Positions 10,258 through 20,016 of a stretch of 64,000 nucleotides of DNA are shown here, one piece after another. The notes under the pieces were generated by a model. It was not told the origin of the DNA and did not search any database. It was given only the letters and a program-made list of their open reading frames with translations. This DNA is from Pseudomonas sp. P818. Lineage in GTDB: Bacteria > Pseudomonadota > Gammaproteobacteria > Pseudomonadales > Pseudomonadaceae. The stretch spans positions 25,547 to 89,546 of the forward strand of contig NZ_ATKM01000004.1 of assembly GCF_000418555.1 (NCBI RefSeq). The letters are read 5' to 3'. Positions within the stretch are counted from its first letter, which is position 1, and every line of letters begins with the position of its first letter. A program made the translations under genes and the position numbers.

Positions 10258-11529
10258 ATGTCTCTGATTGCGGACTACGGGCTGGTTCTGCTCGTGCTTG
10301 CCTGCCTTTTCGGGTTTTTCATGGCCTGGGGTGTTGGAGCCAACGATGTAGCCAATGCTATGGGTACATCCGTTGGCTCGCGTGCACTGACCATCAAGCA
10401 GGCGATCATCATCGCCATGGTCTTCGAATTCGCCGGCGCCTATCTGGCCGGCGGCGAGGTGACCGAAACCATCAAGAACGGCATCGTCGATGCCAATCTG
10501 ATTAGCCCCAACCTCATGGTGCTGGGCATGATGTCGGCATTGCTGGCTGCCGGCACCTGGCTGCTGGTCGCTTCGACCCGCGGCTGGCCGGTCTCGACCA
10601 CGCACACCATCGTCGGTGCGGTGATCGGTTTCGCCGCGGTCGGTGTGTCGGTTGATGCCGTGCACTGGAGCGGCGTCGGCCCCATCGTCGCCAGCTGGGT
10701 AGTCACGCCGATGCTGGCCGGGATCATCTCCTTCTGCCTGTTCGTCAGCGTGCAGAAGCTGATCATCGATACCGACAATCCGTTCATGAACGCCAAGCGT
10801 TATGTGCCGCTGTACATGTTCATCACCGGCTTCATGATTTCGCTGATGACCATGACCAAGGGTCTCAAGCATGTCGGCCTGAATCTCTCCAGCACCGAAG
10901 GCTTCCTGCTCTCGATCGGTATCGGCGTGCTGGTCATGCTGATCGGTATCGCGCTGCTCAGCCGCATTCATGTCGACGCCGAAGCCGACAAGGCCTTCCA
11001 CTTCTCCAGCGTGGAGAAGGTGTTCGCCATCCTGATGATCTTCACCGCCTGCTCCATGGCCTTCGCACACGGCTCCAACGACGTCGCCAATGCCGTCGGC
11101 CCGCTGGCGGCCATCGTCGGCGTGATTCAGAGCGGTGGCGAGATGGCCGCTGGCGCTAAGTCGCTGGTGCCGGGCTGGATCCTGCTGCTCGGTGCGCTGG
11201 GTATCGTGGTCGGTCTGGCCACCTACGGCTACAAGGTGATCGCCACCATCGGCAAGGAAATCACCGAGCTGACCCCCAGCCGCGGTTTCGCCGCCGAACT
11301 GGCCGCTGCTACCACCGTGGTCAGCGCCTCGGGCCTGGGCCTGCCGGTATCCACCACCCACACTCTGGTCGGCGCCATTCTCGGTGTCGGCCTGGCGCGC
11401 GGCATCGGTGCGCTGAACCTGGGCATGATCGGCAAGATCTTCCTGTCCTGGATCATCACCCTGCCGGCTGGTGCGATCCTGTCGATCATCTTCTTCTTCA
11501 TCCTGCGCGCGCTGTTCGGCGGGGTCTGA
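10258..11529 (+). CDS. PiT-family inorganic phosphate transporter
   Basis: This 423-residue inner-membrane phosphate:cation symporter has about ten membrane segments. The duplicated PiT signature is present in both halves: Gly-Ala-Asn-Asp-Val-Ala-Asn-Ala near residue 25 and Gly-Ser-Asn-Asp-Val-Ala-Asn-Ala near residue 270. Each half also has a Pro-Val-Ser-Thr-Thr-His-Thr motif. It forms an operon with the preceding DUF47 gene. This is low-affinity, constitutive-type uptake, distinct from the Pst system. Confidence 0.94.
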   Translation: MSLIADYGLVLLVLACLFGFFMAWGVGANDVANAMGTSVGSRALTIKQAIIIAMVFEFAGAYLAGGEVTETIKNGIVDANLISPNLMVLGMMSALLAAGTWLLVASTRGWPVSTTHTIVGAVIGFAAVGVSVDAVHWSGVGPIVASWVVTPMLAGIISFCLFVSVQKLIIDTDNPFMNAKRYVPLYMFITGFMISLMTMTKGLKHVGLNLSSTEGFLLSIGIGVLVMLIGIALLSRIHVDAEADKAFHFSSVEKVFAILMIFTACSMAFAHGSNDVANAVGPLAAIVGVIQSGGEMAAGAKSLVPGWILLLGALGIVVGLATYGYKVIATIGKEITELTPSRGFAAELAAATTVVSASGLGLPVSTTHTLVGAILGVGLARGIGALNLGMIGKIFLSWIITLPAGAILSIIFFFILRALFGGV

Positions 11530-11597
11530 TCCCGGCCTGACGGTTTCCCCTGAGGTTGGATGCCCCTATGATGGGGCTCCGACCCAGGAGATCGCCG

Positions 11598-12764
11598 ATG
11601 CCCTTGCCGTCCTTCCGAGAGCAGTTCGCCGCGCTGATCGCAGCGCCCTCGGTGAGCTGCACCCAGCCCAACTGGGACCAGAGCAACGCGCCTGTCATCG
11701 AGCTGCTTGCCGCCTGGCTCGGTGACCTGGGCTTCACCTGCGAAACCCAGCAGATCGCCCCGGGCAAGTTCAATCTTCTCGCCAGTTATGGCTCCGGCCC
11801 TGGTGGTCTGGTGCTGGCTGGGCACAGCGATACCGTGCCCTTCGATGCGGCCCTGTGGCAGACCGATCCGCTCAAGCTGAGCGAAGTGGGCGACCGCTGG
11901 GTGGGGCTCGGCAGTTGCGACATGAAAGGCTTCTTCGCCCTGGCCATCGAGGCCGTACGGCCGCTGCTCGACCAGCCCTTCAAGCAGCCCTTGCTGATTC
12001 TCGCCACCTGTGACGAGGAAAGCTCCATGGCCGGTGCCCGCGCCCTGGCCGAGGCCGGGCGGCCGCTTGGCCGTGCGGCGGTGATCGGCGAGCCGACCGG
12101 CCTCAAACCCATCCGCCTGCACAAGGGCGTGATGATGGAGCGTATCGATATTCTCGGGCGCAGCGGTCACAGCTCCGACCCGAGTCTCGGTCATAGCGCG
12201 CTGGAGGCCATGCAGGATGTGATAGGTGAGCTGCGTGGCCTGCGTGCGCAGTGGCAGCGCGAATTCAACAACCCGCAATTCGGCGTGCCACAGCCGACGC
12301 TCAACCTCGGTTGTATCCACGGCGGCGACAATCCCAATCGCATCTGCGGGCAATGTGCGCTGGAGTTCGATCTGCGCCCTCTGCCCGGCATGGACCCGGA
12401 GCAGTTGCGTGAGGCCATTCGCGGCAAGCTGCAGCCGCTGGCGCTCAAGCATCAGGTACGCATCGACTATGGTCCGCTGTTCCCCGAAGTGCCGCCATTC
12501 GAGCAGCGTGCCGATGCCGAGCTGGTGCGTCTGGCCGAGCGGCTGACCGGACACAGCGCACAGGCGGTGGCATTCGGCACCGAGGCGCCTTATCTTCAGC
12601 GACTTGGCTGCGAGACCCTTGTGCTCGGCCCTGGCGATATCGACTGCGCGCACCAGCCGGGGGAACACCTGGAGCTGGCGCGTATCGAACCTACCGTGGC
12701 GCTACTGCGCCAACTGATCCAACACTATTGCCTGACCCGGAGCGAAGACGTGCAGCGACGATGA
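11598..12764 (+). CDS. argE: Acetylornithine deacetylase
   Basis: This 388-residue M20-family metalloenzyme releases ornithine from N-acetylornithine in arginine synthesis. The metal site is visible as Gly-His-Ser-Asp-Thr-Val-Pro-Phe-Asp (His and Asp ligands) and Asp-Glu-Glu-Ser-Ser-Met (catalytic Glu plus ligand), with a terminal ligand His near the Cys-Ala-His-Gln-Pro-Gly end. A dimerisation domain lies between. The ATG at 11598 has GGAG eight bases upstream; in-frame ATGs at 11556, 11568 and 11571 lack one. It is followed 64 bases on by argA, another arginine gene. Confidence 0.93.
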   Translation: MPLPSFREQFAALIAAPSVSCTQPNWDQSNAPVIELLAAWLGDLGFTCETQQIAPGKFNLLASYGSGPGGLVLAGHSDTVPFDAALWQTDPLKLSEVGDRWVGLGSCDMKGFFALAIEAVRPLLDQPFKQPLLILATCDEESSMAGARALAEAGRPLGRAAVIGEPTGLKPIRLHKGVMMERIDILGRSGHSSDPSLGHSALEAMQDVIGELRGLRAQWQREFNNPQFGVPQPTLNLGCIHGGDNPNRICGQCALEFDLRPLPGMDPEQLREAIRGKLQPLALKHQVRIDYGPLFPEVPPFEQRADAELVRLAERLTGHSAQAVAFGTEAPYLQRLGCETLVLGPGDIDCAHQPGEHLELARIEPTVALLRQLIQHYCLTRSEDVQRR

Positions 12765-12828
12765 GACCGACCTTCTGACCGAACATGACGGCCATGCCGT
12801 CCTACGTCTCTACGTTAATGGATTGCTC

Positions 12829-14127
12829 ATGCACGACTACGTCAACTGGTTACGCCACGCATCGCCCTATATCAACGCCCACCGCGACTGCACCTTCGTG
12901 GTCATGTTGCCGGGCGAGGGCGTTGCCCATCCGAATTTCGCCAATATCGTCCACGACCTGGTGCTGCTGCACAGCCTCGGCGTGCGCCTGGTACTGGTGC
13001 ATGGCTCGCGCCCGCAGATCGAGGCGCGCCTCGCTGCCCGCGGCCTGACTCCGCACTACCACCGCGACCTGCGCATCACCGATGCGCCGACCCTGGAATG
13101 CGTGATCGATGCCGTCGGCCAGCTGCGCATCGCCATCGAGGCGCGTCTGTCGATGGACATGGCGGCCTCGCCGATGCAGGGTTCGCGCCTGCGTCTGACT
13201 AGCGGCAACTTCGTCACCGCGCGGCCGATTGGTGTGCTCGATGGTATCGACTATCACCACACCGGCGAAGTGCGGCGCATCGACCGCAAGGGTATCAACC
13301 GCCAGCTCGACGAGCGCAGCATCGTGCTGCTGTCGCCATTGGGCTATTCGCCCACCGGGGAAATCTTCAACCTGGCCTGCGAGGACGTCGCCACCCGCGC
13401 CGCCATTGACCTGGGCGCGGACAAGCTGCTGCTGTTCGGCGCCGAAGACGGCCTGCTCGACGAGAACGGCAAGCTGGTGCGTGAGCTGCGTCCGCAGCAG
13501 GTGCCGGCGCATCTGGCACGGCTGGGCAGCAACTATCAGGGTGAGCTGCTCGACGCCGCTGCCGAGGCCTGTCGGGGCGGCGTCAAACGCAGCCATATCG
13601 TCAGCTACGCCACCGATGGCGCACTGCTCAGCGAACTGTTCACCCGCACCGGCAACGGCACGCTGGTGGCGCAGGAGCAATTCGAATCCCTGCGTGAGGC
13701 GACCATCGAGGATGTCGGTGGTCTGATCGAGCTGATCAGCCCGCTGGAAGAGCAGGGCATTCTGGTGCGTCGCTCACGCGAGGTGCTGGAGCGCGAGATC
13801 GAGCAGTTCAGCATCGTCGAGCGCGAAGGGTTGATCATCGCCTGCGCGGCGCTCTATCCCATCGCCGACTCGGACTGCGGCGAGCTGGCCTGCTTGGCGG
13901 TCAATCCCGATTACCGCCATGGCGGCCGCGGCGACGAGTTGCTGGAACGCATCGAGGCCAGGGCGCGGGCGCAGGGCATCAAGACCCTGTTCGTGCTCAC
14001 CACCCGCACCGCCCACTGGTTCCGCGAGCGCGGCTTCGAGCCAAGCAGCGTCGAGCGTATGCCCACCGCGCGAGCATCGCTGTACAACTACCAGCGCAAT
14101 TCCAAGGTATTCGAGAAGGCTTTGTAG
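12829..14127 (+). CDS. argA: Amino-acid N-acetyltransferase (N-acetylglutamate synthase)
   Basis: This 432-residue classical bifunctional-fold ArgA catalyses the first committed step of arginine synthesis (glutamate + acetyl-CoA). Residues 1-280 are an amino-acid-kinase-like domain that binds arginine for feedback inhibition. Residues 290-432 are a GNAT acetyltransferase with the acetyl-CoA loop Tyr-Arg-His-Gly-Gly-Arg-Gly. It matches remembered P. aeruginosa ArgA almost end to end, including the start His-Asp-Tyr-Val-Asn-Trp-Leu-Arg-His, so the ATG at 12829 is chosen over the TTG two codons upstream. Confidence 0.95.
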   Translation: MHDYVNWLRHASPYINAHRDCTFVVMLPGEGVAHPNFANIVHDLVLLHSLGVRLVLVHGSRPQIEARLAARGLTPHYHRDLRITDAPTLECVIDAVGQLRIAIEARLSMDMAASPMQGSRLRLTSGNFVTARPIGVLDGIDYHHTGEVRRIDRKGINRQLDERSIVLLSPLGYSPTGEIFNLACEDVATRAAIDLGADKLLLFGAEDGLLDENGKLVRELRPQQVPAHLARLGSNYQGELLDAAAEACRGGVKRSHIVSYATDGALLSELFTRTGNGTLVAQEQFESLREATIEDVGGLIELISPLEEQGILVRRSREVLEREIEQFSIVEREGLIIACAALYPIADSDCGELACLAVNPDYRHGGRGDELLERIEARARAQGIKTLFVLTTRTAHWFRERGFEPSSVERMPTARASLYNYQRNSKVFEKAL

Positions 14128-14150
14128 GCGGGGCGAGAGCAGGCCGCAAC

Positions 14151-14274
14151 TGTAGGAGCGGATTTATCCGCGAGTTTCGCGGCTGAAGCCGCTCCTACAC
14201 TGGAGCGATGCAGGAGGCCAAGGCCGAGCATGTAGCCGCGACGGGTTCACCGCTCGCGGCTAAAGCCCCTCCCA
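14151..14274. repeat. REP-like inverted pair plus a second palindrome
   Basis: Arms at 14151-14173 (TGTAGGAGCGGATTTATCCG...) and 14177-14199 (reverse complement of the TGTAGGAGCGGCTTCAGCCG type) form a long hairpin just after argA. A second unit at 14232-14274 (GTAGCCGCGA...TCGCGGCTAAAGCCCCTCCCA) follows. The arrangement could also terminate transcription between argA and the convergent small gene. Confidence 0.8.
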
Positions 14275-14289
14275 CGATGCGTTCAGGAT

Positions 14290-14481
14290 TCAGGCGCTGT
14301 GCTGCTGCAGGCGCATCTGTTCGAAACCATCGTCCCAGCCGGCCTCCCAGGCTGCAGCAGGGATTTCGTCAGGGTAGGGCTGGCGGGTTCTCGGCTGGCC
14401 GGTGAGGCCGGCCATATAGCCTTGCTGGTAAGCCTTGGTCAGGCTCTCCAGGCTCCATTGCGGCGTGGCTTCTTCGGCCAT
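14290..14481 (-). CDS. Small ribosome-modulation-factor-like protein
   Basis: This 63-residue protein contains a central stretch (Ala-Tyr-Gln-Gln-Gly-Tyr...Ala-Gly, then Gln-Pro-Tyr and Trp-Glu-Ala-Gly-Trp) that matches the Rmf family pattern of ribosome hibernation factors. The usual Cys-Pro-Tyr is Gln-Pro-Tyr here. The N-terminal 15 residues and the acidic or neutral overall charge differ from E. coli Rmf, which is strongly basic, so the function may differ. It is encoded 125 bases downstream of gshA on the same strand. A similar small gene sits between argA and gshA in P. aeruginosa (from memory, PA5205 region). Confidence 0.7.
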   Translation of the reverse strand: MAEEATPQWSLESLTKAYQQGYMAGLTGQPRTRQPYPDEIPAAAWEAGWDDGFEQMRLQQHSA

Positions 14482-14507
14482 GGGCGCTGCTCGTCTATCG
14501 TCCTTTA

Positions 14508-14530
14508 CCCGGCAATGCTAGCTTGCCGGG
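14508..14530 (-). terminator. Hairpin between gshA and the Rmf-like gene
   Basis: An 8-base stem (CCCGGCAA / TTGCCGGG) with a 7-base loop lies in the gap after gshA. No T-run follows on the minus strand, so it may be an attenuator or processing hairpin rather than a full terminator. Confidence 0.4.
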
Positions 14531-14606
14531 CGGCCCCGGGAGTGGCCGCCCATCCTGGCTTTTGCTCCGCTGGTTGGCTTTGTGACGCAGTCGACGCTTC
14601 GTCGCC

Positions 14607-16187
14607 TTACACGGCCAACGCCAGAATGCTCGCCTGATAGGCCGCGACAAAGGCGTCGAAGTCGCCCTTGGGCTGCGCTTCCAGCTCTGCCTGCTCGGCC
14701 AGCGACCGATGCGCGGCCGTCTCGAAGGCCTCCTGCTGCTGCGTGCTGAGCGGCTGCGCGCGGAAGTACTCGGCGTGGCGCAGGCTCTGCTGCAGGGCGA
14801 AGTCGGTGAAGCTCTGGCCCTGACGCAGAATCGCCAGCACCTGCGCCGATGGTGTCATCTCCACGTCGGCGACCTTGGCCTGCTGTTGCGCCAGGGCCTC
14901 GACATGCGCGCCACTGCCCTGGCTGCGGTCGAGCAGCTCGGCCAGTGGCAGGATGCGTTCGAGCAGCTCGCCGGCCCAGACCTTGAGTTCCACCTGCTGA
15001 CTGCCCTTTTGCAGATGCAGGCCGGGACGACGGCCTTCCTTGACCACCTTGAGGAAGTTGCTGGTGCAACTGCTGCACTCGCCGTTCTCCAGCAGCGGGC
15101 TGTCTTCCAGCGCGCAGAACAGCAGGAAGGCATCGATGAAGCGCGCCTGCGCCACGTCTATGCCCAGCGGCAGGAAGGGATTGATGTCCAGGCAGCGCAC
15201 TTCCACGTACTGCACACCGCGGCTCATCAGTGCCTGGATCGGCCGCTCGCCGCTGTGGGTCACGCGTTTCGGACGGATGCTCGAGTAGTACTCGTTCTCG
15301 ATCTGCAGGATGTTGGTGTTGAGCTGCAGCCACTCGTCGCCACGCTTGGTGCCAGCCTCGACATAAGCCGGGTAGGGCGTGCCGACGGCCAGGCGCAGGC
15401 TGTCGGTGTAGCTGGCCAGGTCGTTGTAGCAGGGGGTCAGGCCGGACTGCGCGCTGCTCTGGTAGCCCAGGTCGCTCATGCGCAGGCTGGTGGCGTACGG
15501 CAGGTACAGGGTGCTGGCGTCCAGCTCCTGCAACTGGTGCGGGCGGCCGCGCATGAAACCCTTGTCCAGCGCCGGCGAGGCGCCGAAAAGGTACATCAGC
15601 AGCCAGCTGTAGCGACGGAAGTTGCGGATCAGCGCGATATAGCGCGCCGACTGATAGTCACGCGCACTCTGCTCGCTGCCTTCGCTCTGCTGCTGCAGTT
15701 GCCACAGTTTTTCCGGCAGGGAGAAGTTGTAGTGGATGCCGGCGATGCACTGCATGGTCTTGCCGTAACGCAGCGCCAGGCCCTTGCGGTACACGTACTT
15801 GAGGCGGCCGATATTGGAGCTGCCGTAGCGGGCGATGGGGATGGTCTCTTCGTCCGGCAGCGCGCAGGGCATCGACGGGCTCCACAGCAGTTCGCCATCG
15901 AGCTTGTCATAGGCGAAGCGGTGGATGTCTTCCAGTTCGGCGAGGGTGGTGGCCGGATCCTTGGCGGTGCCAGTGATGAACTCCAGCAGCGACTCGGAGT
16001 AATCGGTGGTGATCTGCGCATGGGTCAGCGCCGAGCCCAGCGCCTGCGGGTGCGGGGTCAGGGCCAGTTGGCCGTCGCGGTCGACGCGCAGGCACTCGCG
16101 CTCGATACCATGCAGGCATTCACCCAGCAGGGACAGGTTGGCCGGCTCGCCGAGCTGGGCCAGGCGGCGGGAGAGAAGATCGCTCAA
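14607..16187 (-). CDS. gshA: Glutamate--cysteine ligase
   Basis: This 526-residue GshA of the proteobacterial type makes gamma-glutamylcysteine, the first step of glutathione synthesis. Family marks include Gly-Ile-Glu-Arg-Glu-Cys-Leu-Arg near residue 28, Thr-Thr-Asp-Tyr-Ser-Glu near 58, Trp-Ser-Pro-Ser-Met-Pro-Cys, and Arg-Cys-Leu-Asp-Ile-Asn-Pro-Phe. No ATG fits the family start. A TTG at 16187 gives the expected Met-Ser-Asp-Leu-Leu-Ser-Arg-Arg-Leu and has AGGA eight bases upstream, so a TTG start is called. Confidence 0.93.
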   Translation of the reverse strand: MSDLLSRRLAQLGEPANLSLLGECLHGIERECLRVDRDGQLALTPHPQALGSALTHAQITTDYSESLLEFITGTAKDPATTLAELEDIHRFAYDKLDGELLWSPSMPCALPDEETIPIARYGSSNIGRLKYVYRKGLALRYGKTMQCIAGIHYNFSLPEKLWQLQQQSEGSEQSARDYQSARYIALIRNFRRYSWLLMYLFGASPALDKGFMRGRPHQLQELDASTLYLPYATSLRMSDLGYQSSAQSGLTPCYNDLASYTDSLRLAVGTPYPAYVEAGTKRGDEWLQLNTNILQIENEYYSSIRPKRVTHSGERPIQALMSRGVQYVEVRCLDINPFLPLGIDVAQARFIDAFLLFCALEDSPLLENGECSSCTSNFLKVVKEGRRPGLHLQKGSQQVELKVWAGELLERILPLAELLDRSQGSGAHVEALAQQQAKVADVEMTPSAQVLAILRQGQSFTDFALQQSLRHAEYFRAQPLSTQQQEAFETAAHRSLAEQAELEAQPKGDFDAFVAAYQASILALAV

Positions 16188-16289
16188 GATGCAATTCCTA
16201 ACTGGGCAGTCGCCACAATATGGGGATCGCCCCCGCACTCTGCAAGGGGCGACGATGCAGCCACATTAGACGACTTCGCGCCCGGTCGA

Positions 16290-16676
16290 TTACACGCAGG
16301 CGAAGGTGCCTTGTGCCTTGGCGACCAGCTTGTCGCCCTGCAGCACTTCGGCTTCCACCACCTGGGTACGACGCCCGGCGTGCAGCACCTTGGCGTGGCA
16401 CAGCACGCTGCCCTCGGAAACGGGGCGGATGTAGTTGATCTTGCACTCCAGCGTCACGCTGCTCGGGCCGCCATCGCCCAGGCTGTGGCTGGCCTGGCCC
16501 ATGGCGGTGTCGATCAGCGAGAACAGCGCGCCGCCGTGCAGCTTGCCGTGCAGGTTGCGCAGCTCGTCGGTGAGGGTCAGGCGCACGCGCGCTTCGCCGC
16601 CGCCGGCCTGGAGAATCTCCAGGCCGAGCAGGCGGGAAAAGGCGCTGCTGGCGCCGACGTTGCCTTCCGTAGTCAT
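16290..16676 (-). CDS. Hotdog-fold thioesterase (PaaI type)
   Basis: This 128-residue single-domain hotdog protein has the PaaI-family active-site pattern [11 protein letters not shown], whose Asp is the expected catalytic acid. It probably hydrolyses an acyl- or aryl-acyl-CoA; the substrate cannot be told from sequence. It overlaps the end of tex by four bases (ATGA), so it is translated with tex from one message. The same tex/thioesterase pairing is remembered from P. aeruginosa (PA5201-PA5202). Confidence 0.87.
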   Translation of the reverse strand: MTTEGNVGASSAFSRLLGLEILQAGGGEARVRLTLTDELRNLHGKLHGGALFSLIDTAMGQASHSLGDGGPSSVTLECKINYIRPVSEGSVLCHAKVLHAGRRTQVVEAEVLQGDKLVAKAQGTFACV

Positions 16677-19000
16677 TTCTTCAACTGCTTGGCGTTGGCG
16701 AACAGCGCGGCCATGCCGCCGGTGGCGGGAGCCGGTTTGTCCTGGCTGGAGTAGCGCTCGCTGCGCGGCGTATTGCCGCCGCGGTTGCCGTTGCCGCGTT
16801 GCCCACCGCGCGCGCCCTCGACTTTCTCGCCGGGGGTGTCGCCCATGCGCATGGACAGGGCGATGCGGTTACGCGGGATGTCCACTTCCATCACCTTGAC
16901 CTTGACCACGTCGCCGGCCTTGACCGCCTCGTGCGGGTCCTTGATGAACTTCTCCGACAGCGCGCTGATGTGCACCAGACCGTCCTGGTGCACGCCGATA
17001 TCGACGAAGGCGCCGAAGTTGGTGACGTTGGTGACCACGCCTTCGAGCACCATGCCCAGCTTGAGATCGTTCAGCGTTTCCACGCCTTCCTGGAACTCGG
17101 CGGTCTTGAACTCCGGGCGCGGGTCGCGGCCGGGCTTGTCCAGTTCCTTGAGGATGTCGCCGACGGTGACCAGGCCGAAGCGCTCGTCAGTGAACTTGGC
17201 CGGATCGAGACGCTTGAGGAAGCTCGAATCGCCGATCAGCGAGCGGATGTCGCGGCCTGTGTCCTGGGCGATGCGCTCGACCAGCGGGTAGGTTTCCGGG
17301 TGCACCGCCGAGGCGTCCAGCGGGTTGTCGCCGTTCATCACGCGTAGGAAGCCGGCAGCCTGCTCGAAGGTCTTCTCGCCCAGGCGCGGCACCTTCTTCA
17401 GCTCGGCGCGCGAGGCGAAGGCGCCGTTGGCGTCGCGGTACTGCACGATGTTCTGCGCCAGGGTGGCGTTGAGACCGGAGATACGCGCCAGCAGAGCGGC
17501 AGAGGCGGTGTTGACGTCCACGCCGACGGCGTTCACGCAGTCCTCGACCACGGCGTCCAGGCTGCGCGCCAGCTTGAGCTGGGAGACGTCATGCTGGTAC
17601 TGGCCGACGCCGATGGATTTCGGGTCGATCTTCACCAGCTCGGCCAGCGGGTCCTGCAGGCGGCGGGCGATGGAGACTGCGCCGCGCAGCGACACATCGA
17701 GATCGGGGAATTCGCGGGCGGCCAGTTCCGAGGCCGAATACACCGAGGCGCCGGCCTCGGAGACCATCACCTTGGTCAGCTTCAGGCCCGGCACCTTCTT
17801 GATCAGCTCGGCGGCCAGCTTGTCGGTCTCGCGGCTGGCGGTGCCGTTGCCGATGGAGATCAGGTCGACGCCATGCTTGGCGCACAGCTTGGCGAGGATC
17901 GCCAGGGTGCCGTCCCAGTCGTTGCGCGGGGCGTGCGGGTAGACGGTGGCGGTTTCCAGCACCTTGCCGGTGGCGTCGACCACCGCCACCTTGCATCCGG
18001 TGCGCAGGCCCGGGTCCAGTGCCAGGGTGGCGCGCGGGCCGGCCGGGGCGGCCAGCAGCAGGTCGTGCAGATTGCGGGCGAACACGCTGATCGCCTCGTC
18101 CTCCGCCTTCTCGCGCAGCTCGCCAAGCAGGTCGGTTTCCAAGTGGTTGTACAGCTTGACCTTCCAGGTCCAGCGCACCACCTCGGCCAGCCACTTGTCG
18201 GCGGCGCGGCCCTGGTTCTGCAGGCCGAAGCGCTCGCCAATCATCAGCTCGCAGGGGTGCAGGGTGCCGGGCAGTTCTTCGCCGACCTTGAGGCTGGCGC
18301 TGAGAATGCCTTCGTTACGCCCGCGGAAGATCGCCAGTGCGCGGTGCGACGGCACGCCCTTGAGCGGCTCGTCGTGCTCGAAGTAGTCGCTGAACTTGGC
18401 GCCTTCGTTCTCCTTGCCCGGCACCAGGCGCGCGCTGAGGGTGGCGTTGTCCTTGAGGAAACTGCGCAGCTTGTCCAGCAGCGCGGCGTCTTCGGCGAAG
18501 CGCTCCATGAGGATGTACTTGGCGCCTTCGAGCACGGCCTTCACATCGGCGAAGCCCTTCTCGGCGTCGATGAAGCGCTCGGCTTCCTGCTCCGGGGTCA
18601 GGCTCGGATCGTTGAACAGCGCATCGGCCAGTTCGCCTAGGCCGGCCTCCAGGGCGATCTGGCCCTTGGTGCGGCGCTTCTGCTTGTACGGCAGATAGAG
18701 GTCTTCGAGGCGCGTCTTGGTGTCGGCCAGGTCGATCTCGCGCTTGAGCTCTGGGGTCAGCTTGCCTTGTTCCTCGATGCTGGCGAGGATCGCCACGCGG
18801 CGTTCGTCCAGTTCGCGCAGGTAGCGCAGGCGTTCTTCCAGGTGGCGCAGTTGGGTATCGTCGAGGCTGCCGGTCACTTCTTTACGGTAACGGGCGATGA
18901 AGGGCACGGTGGAGCCCTCGTCGAGCAGGGCCACGGCGGCGGCGACCTGTTGCGGGCGCACGCCCAGCTCTTCGGCGATGCGATTGTTGATGCTATCCAT
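16673..19000 (-). CDS. tex: Tex-family RNA-binding transcription accessory protein
   Basis: This 775-residue cytoplasmic protein has the standard Tex order: N-terminal helical region, YqgF-like RNase H-fold domain ([10 protein letters not shown] near residue 325), helix-hairpin-helix repeats (around 500-560), and a C-terminal S1 RNA-binding domain (from about 650). A Gly/Arg/Asn-rich linker and short tail follow. The ATG at 19000 gives the family's Met-Asp-Ser-Ile-Asn start; a 5-codon upstream extension is rejected. It forms an operon with the thioesterase and is divergent from amgR. Confidence 0.95.
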   Translation of the reverse strand: MDSINNRIAEELGVRPQQVAAAVALLDEGSTVPFIARYRKEVTGSLDDTQLRHLEERLRYLRELDERRVAILASIEEQGKLTPELKREIDLADTKTRLEDLYLPYKQKRRTKGQIALEAGLGELADALFNDPSLTPEQEAERFIDAEKGFADVKAVLEGAKYILMERFAEDAALLDKLRSFLKDNATLSARLVPGKENEGAKFSDYFEHDEPLKGVPSHRALAIFRGRNEGILSASLKVGEELPGTLHPCELMIGERFGLQNQGRAADKWLAEVVRWTWKVKLYNHLETDLLGELREKAEDEAISVFARNLHDLLLAAPAGPRATLALDPGLRTGCKVAVVDATGKVLETATVYPHAPRNDWDGTLAILAKLCAKHGVDLISIGNGTASRETDKLAAELIKKVPGLKLTKVMVSEAGASVYSASELAAREFPDLDVSLRGAVSIARRLQDPLAELVKIDPKSIGVGQYQHDVSQLKLARSLDAVVEDCVNAVGVDVNTASAALLARISGLNATLAQNIVQYRDANGAFASRAELKKVPRLGEKTFEQAAGFLRVMNGDNPLDASAVHPETYPLVERIAQDTGRDIRSLIGDSSFLKRLDPAKFTDERFGLVTVGDILKELDKPGRDPRPEFKTAEFQEGVETLNDLKLGMVLEGVVTNVTNFGAFVDIGVHQDGLVHISALSEKFIKDPHEAVKAGDVVKVKVMEVDIPRNRIALSMRMGDTPGEKVEGARGGQRGNGNRGGNTPRSERYSSQDKPAPATGGMAALFANAKQLKK

Positions 19001-19202
19001 ATAAAAACTACCCACTGAAGCGACAGGGCGGCCGTAAACATGCCGGCCAGATACGAAAGCGGCGCATTATAAACACCGCATTCGCGAGAGCTGCGAACCG
19101 TTCGGGGAAAAATCTGCTAACAATGGCTAAAGCGCCCATCCATGCGCCTGAGCGATAATGCCGCCACTTGCCGTCCTTAGTACGGCTGTCCAAGGAGACG
19201 CC

Positions 19203-19940
19203 ATGACCCAGTCCGCTGCTACTGTCGCCGAAGGCGAGAAGATTCTCATCGTCGATGACGACGCCCGTCTGCGCCGCTTGCTCGAGCGCTTCTTCGATGA
19301 GCAGGGCTATCGGGTACGCGCAGTGGAGAACGTCGAGCAGATGGACCGCCTGCTGGCGCGTGAGCTGTTCAATCTGGTGGTGCTCGACCTGATGCTGCCG
19401 GGTGAGGATGGCCTCTCGGCCTGCCGCCGCCTGCGCGAATCGAACAACCAGATCCCGATCATCATGCTCACTGCCAAGGGCGATGAGTCCAGTCGCATCC
19501 AGGGCCTGGAGCTGGGCGCTGACGATTACCTGGCCAAGCCCTTCAACCCGCGCGAACTGCTGGCCCGCATCAAGGCTGTGCTGCGTCGTCAGGCACCGGT
19601 GGTGCCGGGCGCACCCGGTACCGAGGATGAGAGCGTGAGCTTCGGCGAGTACGAGCTGTCGCTGGCCACCCGCGAGCTGAAAAAGGGTGAGGAAGTGCAC
19701 ATGCTCACCACCGGCGAGTTCGCCGTGCTCAAGGCCCTGGTACAGCATGCCCGCGAGCCGCTGACCCGTGACAAGCTGATGAATCTGGCCCGTGGCCGCG
19801 AGTGGGATGCCCTGGAGCGCTCCATCGATGTGCAGATCAGCCGCCTGCGTCGCCTGATCGAGCCGGACCCGTCCAAGCCGCGCTATATCCAGACCGTCTG
19901 GGGTGTGGGTTACGTGTTCGTTCCTGATGGCAACAAGTGA
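19203..19940 (+). CDS. amgR: Response regulator OmpR/AmgR
   Basis: This 245-residue OmpR-type regulator has a receiver domain (acidic Asp18-Asp20, phospho-acceptor Asp62 in Val-Leu-Asp-Leu-Met-Leu-Pro, Lys112) and a C-terminal winged-helix DNA-binding domain ending Val-Trp-Gly-Val-Gly-Tyr-Val-Phe. In P. aeruginosa the orthologue, AmgR, controls the membrane-stress response and intrinsic aminoglycoside tolerance. The ATG at 19203 has AAGGAG seven bases upstream. Its kinase gene follows after 76 bases that hold a REP palindrome. Confidence 0.93.
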   Translation: MTQSAATVAEGEKILIVDDDARLRRLLERFFDEQGYRVRAVENVEQMDRLLARELFNLVVLDLMLPGEDGLSACRRLRESNNQIPIIMLTAKGDESSRIQGLELGADDYLAKPFNPRELLARIKAVLRRQAPVVPGAPGTEDESVSFGEYELSLATRELKKGEEVHMLTTGEFAVLKALVQHAREPLTRDKLMNLARGREWDALERSIDVQISRLRRLIEPDPSKPRYIQTVWGVGYVFVPDGNK

Positions 19941-19942
19941 TG

Positions 19943-20005
19943 CGTAGGAGCGAGCTCTGCTCGCGAATTGAGGTCACGTTTTCGCGAGCAAAGCTCGCTC
20001 CTACG
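19943..20005. repeat. REP-like inverted repeat between amgR and amgS
   Basis: Arms CGTAGGAGCGAGCTCTGCTC... (19943-19967) and its near reverse complement (19981-20005) flank a 13-base spacer. It fills the gap between regulator and kinase, ending 11 bases before the kinase ATG. Confidence 0.85.
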
Positions 20006-20016
20006 GTTCCGCGTTG

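Noticed and set aside
14151..14274. Possible CRISPR array from regularly spaced palindromes
   Set aside because: Only two or three units, each a REP palindrome with no constant spacer length, and no cas genes nearby.
14709..16754. A 681-codon plus-strand frame opposite gshA and the thioesterase
   Set aside because: It spans two well-supported minus-strand genes and shows no family pattern.
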